64,000 bases of DNA from Crambe crambe (taxonomy: Eukaryota; Porifera; Demospongiae; Poecilosclerida; Crambeidae): contig OZ004594.1 in assembly GCA_963924555.1 (NCBI GenBank), positions 6,603,563-6,667,562 on the forward strand, given 5' to 3'. Positions 1 through 10,636 of this stretch are shown in pieces. A program made the translations under genes and the position numbers. Position 1 is the stretch's first letter, and each line of letters opens with the position of its first letter. The notes below the pieces were generated by a model. It saw nothing but the letters and a program-made list of their open reading frames with translations. It was not told where the DNA came from and did not search any database.

Positions 1-38
1 AAGTGCAACACCTATAAAATTCCTTCACACCTTTATAA

Positions 39-66
39 TCAGAGTGCAGTAGCACTCTCTATGTAG
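39..66. repeat. Short palindromic repeat end, copy 1
   Basis: An imperfect palindrome (AGAGTGC, spacer, GCACTCTCT) followed by a GTAGG-containing tail. The same unit recurs at 2721-2760, 52795-52840 and 59868-59908, always next to a motif resembling AAGTAGGGATGGC or its complement. It looks like the terminal part of a foldback transposon family. No full-length copy was delimited. Confidence 0.5.
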
Positions 67-121
67 GCTTGACACGCAAAACACCCACGCTCATTAATAA
101 TAATATAATAATCTTCTTCTT

Positions 122-424
122 GACAGCCATAACTCCAGACTGCTTCATCCTATATCTATGATCTTGGTACCATATTGAAGCTCTACACCTGATCTAAGGA
201 ATGGTCTTGTTCAAATTGAAGTAAAGCTCAAGTCCTAGCTGTCAATTGCCGTCCGAGTGCCTTCATGGATGTTTGACAGCCATAACTCCTGACTGCTTCA
301 TCCTATATCTACGATCTTGGTACCATCTTGAAGCTCTACACCTCAGGTGAGGAATGGTATTGTTCAAATTGAAGTAAAGCTCAAGTCCTAACTGTCAATT
401 GCTGTTCGAGTGCCTTCGTGGACG
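122..424. repeat. Two-copy tandem repeat, unit about 150 bp
   Basis: The unit beginning TGACAGCCATAACTCC occurs at about 122-274 and again at 275-424 with roughly 90% identity. No open frame or RNA signature was recognised. The downstream 430-540 stretch carries further short repeats of the type GCTTCGTAGACAGC. Confidence 0.75.
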
Positions 425-637
425 ACTCAAATTCTCGAATGCTTCGTAGACAGCACAGTTAGTTTATACACTTCGTAGATGCTACGTAGACAACATTAGA
501 ATGCTAGAACGCTTCGTAGACAGCAATATACACTGAGAAAAAACTGTCTTGCTGAGTTGTGATGGGCGTGGTAAGCTTATTTGGTAAAGGGTCGTTCTTG
601 ACATCCTTAGCCACGTCCCTTGAAAAAAAGTATGCAA

Positions 638-964
638 ACAAGTGAGAGTAAAAACATTTCTTCTAAATGAAAGAGTGATGTAGGCTTGAGTACATGACTA
701 TAAAAAGTACGGAAACAAGGTGCTGGCTATGTACTTCATAAGCTCTACAGAATTGACAAACCCTACAATTGACATAAATCCTACATCGCTGCAAGGTGTA
801 GCCAAAGCAGCAGCGATGTAGGGTTTATGTCAATTGTAGGGTTTGTCAATTCTGTAGAGCTTATGAAGTACATAGCCAGCACCTTGTTTCCGTACTTTTT
901 ATAGTCATGTACTCAAGCCTACATCACTCTTTCATTTAGAAGAAATATTTTTACTCTCACTTGT
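638..964. mobile_element. Long-hairpin MITE, copy a
   Basis: The two halves are nearly perfect inverted complements around a small centre near 790-810, so the whole 327 bp can fold into one long hairpin. The ends are ACAAGTGAGAGTAAAAA and its complement. There is no coding capacity. It lies immediately downstream of the HECT-family fragment at 965-2024. Related copies are at 4005-4453, 24460-24970, 46901-47205 and 58901-59171. Confidence 0.9.
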
Positions 965-2024
965 TTAACTAGATACTGTAACAGCCCTCAAGTTATTAAT
1001 CCCTTTTTCTCTTCTGAGTACAGGTTGTACACTATTATGTATCAACAATACCTTTTTTTGAGTTTGCATCAAATAAAGTGCCCCTTTACGGTTAATGACA
1101 TCTTCCCCATCGAGATCTTGCTTCTTTGAGATCGAAAGATTATTGTCCATGCATTCCAAAACCGACCACGTATCAAAATCTTCAATATTGCTGAAACTTT
1201 GCCTGAGTGTATTCTTAACATCAAGCACAGACATTGAACGTCTGAACTGCGGAGTCAGAATTCTTCCCTTGTTTTTTAATAATGATATGTGCTTCCCTCT
1301 AGGCAAATTGGGAGTGAATCGTTGGAGCAAAACAACTTGTATATTAGTAGGCCGCCCTTGAGAGATGGCAGCTTTCTTCTTTTTTTGTGCAGAGCTAACA
1401 CAACATTCACTTGTAGGATCAAAAGATCGTGGACGTTTCTTAGGTCCAGGAGTTGAAGATGGAAACATAGTACTTAAAGCTTTAGCTTCAGTTTCGTTAG
1501 GTTTGGCTAATTTTCGAGTTATATTCAATAGATTGGCAGCCGGAGATTTGGTCTAAAGAAATATCAGTAGCTAGAATGAATAGCATGCTGGAATGAACAC
1601 TACACTTGAATCGTTATACCTTCTCTTCAGGAGTTCCTAGCTTTACTGCTTTTACAATGGATTTATCTGGGATAGCACCTTCAATCTTGTCAACAAATTC
1701 ACCACCCCACTCTTCATCTTTGACTTGAAAAATCAACTCGCTAACACTGGCACTCTTTAAGAGGTCAGCAAACACCTCCCCCACCGCAACTCTTAACGAT
1801 TTCAGATCCTCCTTACCATTTTCACTCTTAAAGATCACCTTCCTCTTGCTCTCGCCTATACAAACTAAAACTTTTTTTCCATCATGAACCTGTACATAAA
1901 TAATAAGATAAATCTATTTTCCACTCATTAACAAGACTTTTTGTACGAGTATAAGATACTAACCTTGGCTACTTTGCACAGCAAGCCTTCGCTAGTAACA
2001 GTACCACGTGTCAGATAGCTAGCT
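965..2024 (-). CDS. HECT-ligase-family protein, N-terminal part, 3' end missing
   Basis: Three exons can be joined in phase on the minus strand: one ending at 1964 (donor GTTAGT; its start is unclear because an in-frame TGA lies upstream near 2025), 1620-1889, and 1552 down to a stop at 965. The middle exon reads VHDGKKVLVCIGESKRK and continues into a small globular domain. The last exon has a basic, low-complexity stretch, then a region laid out like the N-terminal region of the intact HECT ligase at 16156-20220 (PRGKHISLLKNKGRILTP and what follows). No HECT catalytic domain is present. The frame ends exactly where the long-hairpin MITE begins, so the gene is either truncated there or continues beyond the window edge by an unrecognised splice (a weak GTATCT donor lies just before the stop). 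Assignment to the HECT family rests on similarity to the paralogue only. Confidence 0.5.
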
Positions 2025-2084
2025 CACATGAGAAATTCTACGTGCGCATGCCCAGTAACTTTATCCTGGCATGGGGTGACCCTA

Positions 2085-2216
2085 CCCCAGGGTAAGGGAC
2101 GTGGGTAAATAATTACCCAGGGGTAGCAATTATCACGGGTTAATCTACCCAGACTTACGATATCCCGGGGTAAATGATATACCCCGGAGTAAGTGTGCTT
2201 ACCCCGGGGTATCCTA
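2085..2216. repeat. Cluster of TACCCCGGGGTA-like palindromes
   Basis: Within 130 bp there are repeated variants of TACCC/GGGTA, including full palindromes such as TACCCCGGGGTA, at irregular spacing. This GC-rich patch contrasts with the AT-rich surroundings. Function unknown; it may be a degenerate repeat array or a palindromic protein-binding cluster. Confidence 0.6.
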
Positions 2217-2254
2217 TAATTTTATTTTTGTTACAAACGGCTTGCCATACTACC

Positions 2255-2385
2255 GCGCTCTCTGATAAGACTTATTACACGAGTCAGCGTGAGATGAGAT
2301 ATTTCATGAACCAAAGGCGAGTGAAATATCTCGCCATATCTCACAGCTGACGAGTGTAATAAGTGATTTATTCTTACAGTGCACT
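2255..2385. repeat. Foldback repeat with GTGAAATATCTC arm, copy 1
   Basis: An imperfect inverted repeat: ACTTATTACACGAGTCAGCG on one side and CTGACGAGTGTAATAAGT on the other, with GAGATATTTCATG and GTGAAATATCTCGC in the inner arms. Related copies or halves are at 52905-53050, about 11200-11260, 11395-11470 and 38640-38720. Confidence 0.6.
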
Positions 2386-2720
2386 ACATATGTCACAACT
2401 AACAAGTCTAAGGAGTGTTTATAGCCGTCATATAAACATACGTCTGTAGGAAGCTGTTATGAGAACCTGTAATATCATCACAAAGCACTTTAGATAAGCC
2501 TAGCAGCCTACCAGGCCCTAAAAATAACTAATGCACTTTGACAAACAGCTGTAAGATTCAATTAAGCTTGCCTATCACCTTCAGAAATTTCGGCCAAAAA
2601 GGTTACTAGGCTAGTCTGCGCATGCGTAGTCTATCGTTGAATATAGCCGCTTGAATATGGGGATTTAACGGCTCGTCTATGGGGGAAATGTACTAGTGGG
2701 CGTGGTCTGTAAGAATAAAT
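2386..2720. other. No gene seen
   Basis: AT-rich sequence without a convincing frame, splice-linked exon or internal repeat. Confidence 0.5.
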
Positions 2721-2760
2721 ATATCAGAGAGTGCGGTAGCACTCTCTAAGTAGGGATGGC
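2721..2760. repeat. Short palindromic repeat end, copy 2
   Basis: TATCAGAGAGTGC, GGTA, GCACTCTCT followed by AAGTAGGGATGGC. It matches copies at 39-66, 52795-52840 and 59868-59908. Confidence 0.6.
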
Positions 2761-2953
2761 AGGTCAAAGTCCATAGGACAGTATAAACTAAAAACTCTTC
2801 TTTCTCTTCTACCCTTACTCTACAGGTTCTCAGAAGGCTACAGTGAATTATTATATCTACAAAGAAGAGAGGAGAATGTTCAAAAGCCAAAAATTCATTC
2901 GCCAACATAAGAAAAAAACGAGTTCTAAAATTGACTTTTCGTTCTTTTTCTTT

Positions 2954-2996
2954 ATAATAATAATAATAATAATAATAAGGATAATAATAATAATAA
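2954..2996. repeat. (ATA)n microsatellite
   Basis: About a dozen ATA/ATG-type triplets. The overlapping tyrosine-rich frame is an artefact of the repeat. Confidence 0.85.
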
Positions 2997-2999
2997 GAT

Positions 3000-3526
3000 C
3001 GACGTACCGACTTACTGGCTATAGTCATCAAAATTCTGCTTTGGCCATCTGTTAGAGCGGCACCTAGAGGCTGATCTTTTGCTATTAGTTTTGACTAAGG
3101 CTCTACTTCACTATTCGATAGCACTCGGAACACAGCTGCTAATCTTTCTACGCCATTTTGAAGGGGGCGGGGCTTATGGGCGGAGCCACGTAAGCTTAAG
3201 TTTAGCTATAGCCAAGGTCTTCATTCATTATCTGATGATGTTCCAGTCACTCCTTGCTGAATTACAGTACAGATGCTCATCCTATAGTAGCATTATAGCC
3301 AGTACTTGGCTGTAGTGTAGTCAGCTCACTTCACCATGCCGTGTACATGTCATTTACATTGCTGTTGCTGTAAAGTTTTATATCAACAAAACTTAAATAG
3401 TTAAACAAATTCTTCAACCAGAGACACTGTATGTACCTACAAAAGAGGTTTATGTAGAGCTGGCTTTGTATAGTACTGTACTGTAGCCTCCCTCATTCAA
3501 CTTCAAGCACTAAGAAAAAGGATAGA
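3000..3526. other. No gene seen
   Basis: Only short frames without family resemblance. No splice-linked coding exon could be recognised. Confidence 0.5.
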
Positions 3527-3600
3527 AACAAGTGAGCGTAAAAAATAAAAAGGTTAAGTAGGGATAGCCTAAAATCTAGCTGGGCTATCTATAATGTGCT
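3527..3600. repeat. Solo end of the long-hairpin MITE family
   Basis: Contains ACAAGTGAGCGTAAAAA, then AAGTAGGGATAGCC, which matches the left end of the full copies at 638 and 4005. The second arm is absent, so this is a truncated copy. Confidence 0.6.
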
Positions 3601-4004
3601 GCAGCCTCATATGAAAAAAATCTTCGCGATATTACCTCATAAAAGGGGTGGGGCAATTAATAGCAGTTCTCCTCATATAACACCTGCACAGGATGTGGCC
3701 ATTTGATGGCATCCACTATTATGATCACTACACCAAATGCATAAACTCCCCATACTCCTCCCTCAAGCAAGACATACGTACCATCTCAATAATTATTTCA
3801 GTGATCACATATGTAACAATTAGCTAATGCTGTTCACTTTTTAAAATGTTCACTCCTTTCAGTACTCCATTACACTGCAGATGATCATCCTTCAAACTCT
3901 CCTCCCTGAACAGAATGAAATACTGATCATTAAATAAATTTAGTTCAATCAAGGAAGCCTTTAGTGTCTATCAATTTTCATAATCACAAAGAAAAAGAAT
4001 GCAA

Positions 4005-4453
4005 ACAAGTGAATGCAAAAAATTTCTTCGAAATAAAAATGTGAAGTAGGGATGCTATTATAACTGCAGCTTCATTATGAAAACCAAGTACTGCAGCATC
4101 GAAGCAGTATGGCCCAAAAATCTAGCTGGAATATGTATTATAACTGCATGCAAGAGAGTGAACTTAGTGAAGTGACCCTTACCCATCATCAAGTACAAGA
4201 TACTATTCCTACTTCACTCCCATGATCAAGGGCCAAGGGAGTGAAGTAGGAATAGTATCTCGTACTTGATGATAGGTAAGGGTCACTTCACTAAGTTCAC
4301 TCTCTTGCATGCAGTTATAATACATATTCCAGCTATATTTTTGGGCCATACTGCTTCGATGCTGCAGTACTTGGTTTTCATAATGAAGCTGCAGTTATAA
4401 TAGCATCCCTACTTCACATTTTTATTTCGAAGAAATTTTTTGCATTCACTTGT
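4005..4453. mobile_element. Long-hairpin MITE, copy b
   Basis: Begins ACAAGTGAATGCAAAAAA and ends with the complement. The two arms, each about 210 bp, are almost perfectly complementary around a centre near 4225. There is no coding capacity. Its right end lies directly against the element at 4462-5218. Confidence 0.9.
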
Positions 4454-4461
4454 ATATACTA

Positions 4462-5218
4462 TAGCCTCGTACCCAGGCCTTATTATTGAAATAAGGGCCT
4501 GGTACCCACTGTTTGCGCATGCACGACCCCAGCATCTATGAATATCATTATAATGTGCCGATGACGATGTAGAGTGGGCGGTACTAATTAGATGACTCGA
4601 TGTTTGCCGCAGGAACAAGACTCTGTAGCAAAGTTCTCCTTGGAAGCAGACTTTAAAGAGATGATTATGGAGGGTTCACACACTTCTTTCTCAGTCCTCT
4701 GACCTGATCCTCCATCCGGACCAAGAACTGTGCTTCTCTTCCCAGCTAGCTACTACTTCTTTTTTCTTATTACGAATCTCGCACGGCCAGACCTTACTGA
4801 GACTAATAGAAGTTCTGATGGTCCACTACAAACGGCAGAACTTGGCTCTTTCCAGTCGGCAGTCAGACGTACAAATACTTCGTTTTTTAAACAGACCTGA
4901 TGGGCCAGGCTCTGTTCCTCTACCCTATGTTCTACATAAGGCAAGCCCGACGTCTCCAAGGGAAAGCGACGGCATCAGAAAAACAAGTAACTATCGTTTG
5001 TAGCCGACCTTATCGGTAGCTGGAGCTGGAGAAGCACCTTCCATTGTTCTAACTACTATCAGCCGTCATAGAAACAAGGCCCCGCCCAATTATTGTGATG
5101 TTTACGTATCCTAAAATTTCCGAAAGTGCACAAATTCACGGAAAAGCGTGAAAAATCAGCACATGCGCAAACAGTGGATACCAGGCCCTTATTTTAATAA
5201 GGCCTGGGGACGAGGCTA
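4462..5218. mobile_element. DNA transposon fragment with about 60-bp terminal inverted repeats
   Basis: The left end starts TAGCCTCGTACCCAGGCC and the right end finishes GGCCTGGGGACGAGGCTA. The inverted match continues inward through AACAGTGG/CCACTGTT and GCGCATG/CATGCGC. The interior (about 640 bp) has no recognisable transposase, so this is probably non-autonomous. The flanks share only an AT-rich 8-mer (ATATACTA and ATATATAT), so the target duplication is not certain. Confidence 0.75.
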
Positions 5219-5617
5219 ATATATATACGTATGTCAATAGCTAGCGGGCATAATTAGTAATACGCATGCGCACGTTCGTTTGACCTTCGACCCCACAAAT
5301 GAAACGTGCCCATAGCACTTAGAACAAACAGCTAGCTTTTTACAGCATTTTGTCATAGAGGCACTAAGTGGATTGTAGGCGCTTTCTAAGTGCTTGTGGT
5401 AAGCATTATACAGCCTCCTATGTATGCAGCTGCCACAACCACTGCAGCCCAATAAGTAGTCTGGCTGCGCCGACCCTTTACCAGACTACCCAATAAGACG
5501 TACAAATGACTTTCACCAACTGCTTCGCTCGCCAATTGCCGATTGAATATGTTACACGAACATACCCTAGTATTATCTTTTGTTGTATTATAATGGAAAA
5601 CTAGATAGACTGCTCAC

Positions 5618-5758
5618 TACAGTGGATTTACGTTCCGTTCGTATGCCGTACAAAGGAAGCGTATGCTTTGTGTGTGCATACATTTATACTTAAAAACAAG
5701 GCATAAGCTTCCCATGTACTGAATACGGACTATTTGAACGGAGCGTAAATCTGCTGTA
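5618..5758. mobile_element. Short foldback MITE
   Basis: The left arm starts TACAGTGGATTTACGTTCCG and the right arm ends CGGAGCGTAAATCTGCTGTA. The inner arms (AAGCGTATGC and GCATAAGCTT) also pair partly. No coding capacity. Confidence 0.7.
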
Positions 5759-5759
5759 A

Positions 5760-6500
5760 CCACCATATAGATTAGTTCAGTTGTTTGTAGTAATTTGCAT
5801 GTTATTAGCTAATATATGACTATAAATGTGTTAAATCTCTTCACTATAAAAATGACTGCACACCATTTTGTCCCAATTAGCTATGCACACACTTTTTAGT
5901 ATTTTTAGTGTTTTTAGTGTGTTTTGGGACAATTTAGTGTGCAGTACACACTTTCATTTTTAAAGTGTTCATTATAGCTTGATAAACAACCAGATCTGAA
6001 GCATCTTGTGACTTAGATTCTCCAAAATATGAAGTTCTGTTATGTTAGAATTTTAATATAGCAGAATATCTGGTGGTTTGATTCCACACTGAGATTTAAC
6101 TTCCCAAAATGTTTCAGCTCACTGAGGCAGAGTGAAAAGTTATTGTAGACACTAGCTAATATCACAGCTGTAGCTAGTGAATCCATTGGTGATTCTCAGT
6201 ATAGACTCTATTTTCGATAATTGATTACAATGTCATGATTGATGGCTGTAGTTAGGACACACCCATTAAGGGTGTGGTTGCGTCCTGATCAATTCGAATT
6301 TGCTTGTTACTCCCTTGCAGATACCACTCCAACAGCACATTTATACTCAACCACCACAAGTTTCAAAAAGAAAAATTCTACCAAGTTCTACAACAGTTTG
6401 CACACATAAAAGTATGATAGCTAACACTCAATAATGTCATGATTATAGTGTTAAATGTATTATATAAAGTCACTAAACTACTTTATAGTGAAGATGTCTC
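5760..6500. other. Region downstream of the receptor gene, no gene seen
   Basis: AT-rich DNA between the foldback element and the 3' end of the minus-strand receptor. A local repeat of TTTTTAGTGT motifs is visible near 5885-5945. Confidence 0.5.
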
Positions 6501-6506
6501 AGCACA

Positions 6507-7817
6507 CTACTGCACATAAATTTCAACATTTGATATGGCGATGTCTTCATTGTGTCTGCTCTCATCACGACACACCCTCATCTCTATGTCATCAGTGGTG
6601 GCTGATGGAAGTCGCTTGTGGAACCACGGGGGGTTATTGAAGGAACAGCATGTGCTAGCAGAAGCACACCCAGTCCCATCCCACAGGGAATCATTACCAA
6701 AGAAAGAATTATGCACTACTCTTGTTCGACTTCCTGTATCACAAAAGTAATCCATTCCCACAAAAGAAGGAGGAGCCATGATTCTGCTGTCACCTGGTCT
6801 CGTACACTGACATGTTTCAGAATATATAGAGTGATCATCATGAGCAGCAACAAAAGTCCAGATGTGTCTTCTAGGATTGCTTCCATGCGTGAGACTGACA
6901 CCATCCATGTAATTAGAGTCAATAGTTATGTTTGAACCACGCCCTTCCGTTGTACTGAATGCATCTGGAGAACCAACTTGATAAGCATTTATCTTGCCAC
7001 AGACTCTACTATACACAGTGCTGTATGTTTTGAAGGTTATAGAAGGACATGAACCAGTTGATGTGGAGCCAATTCCACAAGTACGAATGCCAGAGTCACT
7101 GCGTTCTCTGAATCCATCAGGACATGGAAGAGATTCATTGCTCCAGTTCAGACTAGCCACTCTCATCCACCCTCCAGTGATGTTACCACAGGACCTGGTC
7201 ATGTCACAGTACACACGTACAGCAGAGCCATTGGAAGACCTGATCCAGTAGTGACCTGATGGGGAGGAGGGATTCAACTGCAAGACAAGTGAACATGAAT
7301 CAGCCAGAAGATTTGAGTATTGTCCAGTCAGTGATCGAATGACATTGTTTAGTTTAGAATCTAATGACCTTGAAATATTACTCTGAATATCATTGCGATT
7401 ATTTTCAATTATCTGAAGTTGTGTTAGTCTTCTTTCAAGTTCAGCTACATTAGAAGCCTGAAGCCCCATAGTTTGTGTTTTTAAGTTGGAATTGATATTC
7501 CATGAGGTAAGACCCAAGCTAATAAATGCAGCACTACCTACTAAGATGAATCCAACCAGTAAAATTCCACACATCCAACTACAAGCAGGCATTTTATACT
7601 GTGACTCAAGATCTTCATATGCAGACGGATTTTGAGGCTCGTCTCTTGAAGGAACTTGTTTTTCAGATCTGGACGGATTTTGAGGCTCGTCGCTTGAAGG
7701 AACTCGTTTTTCAGATCTGGATGGATTTTGAGGCTTGTCACTTGAAAGAACATTATAGCATTGATTGTCAAGAGTGATCATTTCATATCCATTTTCTTCT
7801 TCCATAACTAAGGACAC
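6507..7817 (-). CDS. Type II membrane receptor with fibrinogen-like ectodomain
   Basis: A single uninterrupted 436-codon frame. Residues 1-79 are cytoplasmic and contain three near-identical repeats of about 15 residues (core DEPQNPSRSEK). Residues 80-104 form one hydrophobic membrane helix (WMCGILLVGFILVGSAAFIS), with no signal peptide, giving type II topology. Residues about 112-165 are a heptad-like coiled coil, which suggests oligomerisation. From about residue 174 a cysteine-rich domain resembles fibrinogen C-terminal domains (GHYWIRSSNG, VYCDM, GGWMRVASL). The cytoplasmic tail has Tyr11-EMI, six residues, then Tyr21-NVL, the spacing of an ITAM, and SAYEDL around Tyr67, which fits an ITIM consensus. 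Several N-glycosylation sequons lie outside. A plausible role is a cell-surface recognition receptor signalling through tyrosine phosphorylation; ligand unknown. A truncated paralogue lies at 25547-26170 on the other strand. Confidence 0.85.
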   Translation of the reverse strand: MSLVMEEENGYEMITLDNQCYNVLSSDKPQNPSRSEKRVPSSDEPQNPSRSEKQVPSRDEPQNPSAYEDLESQYKMPACSWMCGILLVGFILVGSAAFISLGLTSWNINSNLKTQTMGLQASNVAELERRLTQLQIIENNRNDIQSNISRSLDSKLNNVIRSLTGQYSNLLADSCSLVLQLNPSSPSGHYWIRSSNGSAVRVYCDMTRSCGNITGGWMRVASLNWSNESLPCPDGFRERSDSGIRTCGIGSTSTGSCPSITFKTYSTVYSRVCGKINAYQVGSPDAFSTTEGRGSNITIDSNYMDGVSLTHGSNPRRHIWTFVAAHDDHSIYSETCQCTRPGDSRIMAPPSFVGMDYFCDTGSRTRVVHNSFFGNDSLWDGTGCASASTCCSFNNPPWFHKRLPSATTDDIEMRVCRDESRHNEDIAISNVEIYVQ

Positions 7818-7829
7818 TCTTGCAGAGAA

Positions 7830-8689
7830 TGATAGTTAATTCACAATTGACTGTGTGGAAATGTCAATAGGACAACTGCTTCTTGCTGTGAACTGAAGCT
7901 GTTCTTATACCACTTTTTTGTTGTTTTTTTGTTCGGTTTTTGTGGGAAAATTTAACCAATGAATGATATATCTACCGCGCATGCTATCCACACCCCCATG
8001 ATCATTGCAGTAGCAAAATCTGATACTTTAAATGCAAAAAGACTTGTCTTCTGGATTCCCATGGCACCCTTTCAGGATAGTACCATCTTATCAGCAAATT
8101 CGCTGGTGAAGAAAGTTGCTGTGGAAGATTGTCCATGTCAGGAAGGCTTAGGTTGTATGCTATATGTATGATCCATGACTGGATTTCTGCCACAAATGAG
8201 TTAGTCATAGTCACAACTTCTACTTCTAGCACAGACTCTTGCAGCTCACTTTATATGCTTAGACCATAGATGTTATGTTGCACATAGCACACATGGCTAC
8301 AGCTGCATACATCCATGAAAATTGAAATTTCACCCCCCGAAAATAATCCACTGTACGGTAGAAACAACTCTGTATAGGTGTAGGAGAAGGAAACTGTCCA
8401 CATAACTAGTGAGGCACTGGAGTGGTAATTACTGAACTTGTTAGGTCTTATATCAAAAAATGTTAGCAGCTTATAGTAGCTACTAGTGCTGAGCAACACT
8501 AACATGCACCAGCTAACTACAGTTAAAGATTATGTCATACATAATTATAGGTGCATATAACACTTGGTTTTCAGTTTATTGCACACTTACATAACACATG
8601 GTTTAGTACCCTGCATGGTGGGTGCATAATAAACTACAACATTGAACACATATCAGTTATTGTTAGGACATGAAAGGAGATGATATAAT
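7830..8689. other. 5' flank of the receptor gene, no gene seen
   Basis: Sequence upstream of the receptor start codon. Short frames occur on both strands, but none has a recognised motif or splice linkage. Confidence 0.5.
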
Positions 8690-8875
8690 ATGCATAATAC
8701 AATAGGAAATAAAGGAAATAATATTTTAAGTAGGGATGGCTGTGTGCGGTTCAAAAAAGTTCAGCAACAAGAAAGTGAACTTCCCCTTACCCATCACTAA
8801 TATTAGAGCTAACTATTCCTACTTCACTCCCATGACAGGCCAAGATGAGATATAAAGGGAGTGAAGTAGGAAACT
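8690..8875. mobile_element. Truncated long-hairpin MITE
   Basis: The stretch with GGGATGGCTGTGTGC and TTCAGCAACAAGAAAGTGAA closely matches the left arm of the copy at 58901-59171, followed by the central part. The right arm is missing. Confidence 0.65.
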
Positions 8876-9004
8876 CGCTTTGAGGCTTATCACATTATTT
8901 TGATGAATACACACATTCATCAAAAGTTTTTGCCAAAAAAACAACAATAAACTATAAAATATAACAATTTTATCTTTGATAACTACACATAGATGTATAG
9001 TAGG

Positions 9005-9240
9005 CTTTCTCAACACTCACTGCATTTTCTAGTTGTAAGATGTCTGTAGTGATTCGGTGGAGTTTGATTGGAATGTCCTGGTCCAGGGGGACAAGGGAGA
9101 ACTGACCCGTCATATCGACACTTCAGGTTAGCAAACCCTCTTATTCTATAAAACACCAATGTTATAAATGATGAAGCAGTGGTGGAATCCTTACTCTTAA
9201 TCTCTCCGCTCTCTTTTCCTTTTTATTCTGTCCTGCAACA
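9005..9240 (-). CDS. Possible last exons of the FERM gene
   Basis: Two candidate minus-strand exons: about 9198-9239 (acceptor TTGCAG) and about 9012-9149 (acceptor TTTTATAG). The latter reads RIRGFANLKCRYDGSVLPC and runs to a TGA after RKCSEC near 9013. F..L..RYDGS loosely resembles the FERM-adjacent motif of band 4.1 proteins, which would fit a gene continuing from the FERM exons at 11867-12784. Connecting exons for the FERM C-lobe were not found, so the link is a guess. Confidence 0.25.
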
Positions 9241-10411
9241 CGAACAGATAAGGTAGCCATCTCTCATATCACTGATTTCATGTACTTCATGACAGACCAT
9301 TCATAAATCATTTTCAGCCAAAGGCTCAAGGCTATCCACAAATTAATTACAGTAGTCTATGAATTGTCACAATTATGCTAATAGGAGAGAACAAATACCA
9401 AGTTGAAGGTCGATAATTGGCTGGTTGCGTACCTACATACCACGCAAATGTGGAGATTAGGGTTTTTCCCTTCAAGATGGATATAATGTTGCATGTGATT
9501 CCCAGCCCTATATTAGAGACATCTGGTATAGTTTTGGGAATAATAGATTGAACTTTAATGCCAGCAAAATGCTAGCATAGCTGCAGGACTTCCCCTAGGT
9601 ATGTCCAGGGCTCCAAGGATTTAGTCTATTTGTCCTTGCATAATCTAGGCAAAGCCATGTAGCTACTAACCATTATTGTATACACACAGATATTTTTAAA
9701 ACAACAACAATAACAAAAAACAAAAAAAAATTCTGAAAGGTGGTATGGCCACGCACCATCATCAGTAACAGTCAAGTGCATGCCTCCAGCCACGCATTAT
9801 GGTATGAAGCTGCATTGTGGTAAGTTTGTGGTTCTGTATAGCTAAAATGACTGGAAGGCAGCTACTTACTTAATGTGACTGGTATTGAGTCTACAGCAAC
9901 CACAACATTCTTGATAACTTAATAACTGGTAAAATCATTAGTGAACTGTTCAGGATTTTACTTCCAGGGGTTGGTAGGTATGGTATTATTAATGTCGACT
10001 CTTAACTTCATTAGTATATAAACCTGGTAGAATTGCTGAATTAAAATGTATTTTTACCTAATCAGTGATGGTAAAAAAACTATCATACAACTTCTGTTTA
10101 TTTTTTTATAATTTTTTTTTTTTTTTTTTTACTAAATGCTGACCAAAAGAGGCTACAATATTTCTTATCAAATTCTTTTAGTTGAGCATAAATAGGCAGG
10201 AGCTCTGGAATTGGAGCATAGCATATGTAATAGGGAGGGGGAAAAAACATCATTTGCATGCCCCTACCTTAAATCAACCCCATGATGGTCCTTGTTTACT
10301 CCATCCCATAAAACTCCAACCTAGAAATAACAATAACAACAACAACAACAACAACAAAACAAAACAGCAGATAACTAGTGATCCAAAGTCATGAAAATCC
10401 AGAGTTCAATT

Positions 10412-10452
<41 letters not shown>

Positions 10453-10636
10453 GAAAGGTGTGGGAATTTTTCATTTTCATGTTGGCTTCACTGGCAGGAC
10501 TGTAGTAAATGATAGGATAGGAATGGTGGGACTTGTTCATGCACTGTGTGATCACCTGCAGGATTGGAGGCAAAGGGATGCTTGGGGGTCAAGATGCCCT
10601 CAAAATTGTGTGCTGCATTACAGTCACACTCAATCT
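9241..10636. other. Intronic or intergenic DNA with simple repeats
   Basis: Contains a poly-T tract near 10110-10132, an (AAC)n run at about 10330-10362 and a (TC)n run at about 10421-10453. No coding exon was recognised. Confidence 0.6.

Noticed and set aside
580-610. TTGGTAAAGGGTCG motif shared by 575-605, 12740-12815 and 35213-35230
   Set aside because: Short, without consistent flanks; too little to define an element.
638-964. Regular spaced repeats that might suggest a CRISPR-like array
   Set aside because: The repeats are two inverted arms of one hairpin, not direct repeats with spacers; the organism is eukaryotic.
2693-3031. Tyrosine-rich 112-codon frame
   Set aside because: Driven by an (ATA)n microsatellite; no splice partner or motif.
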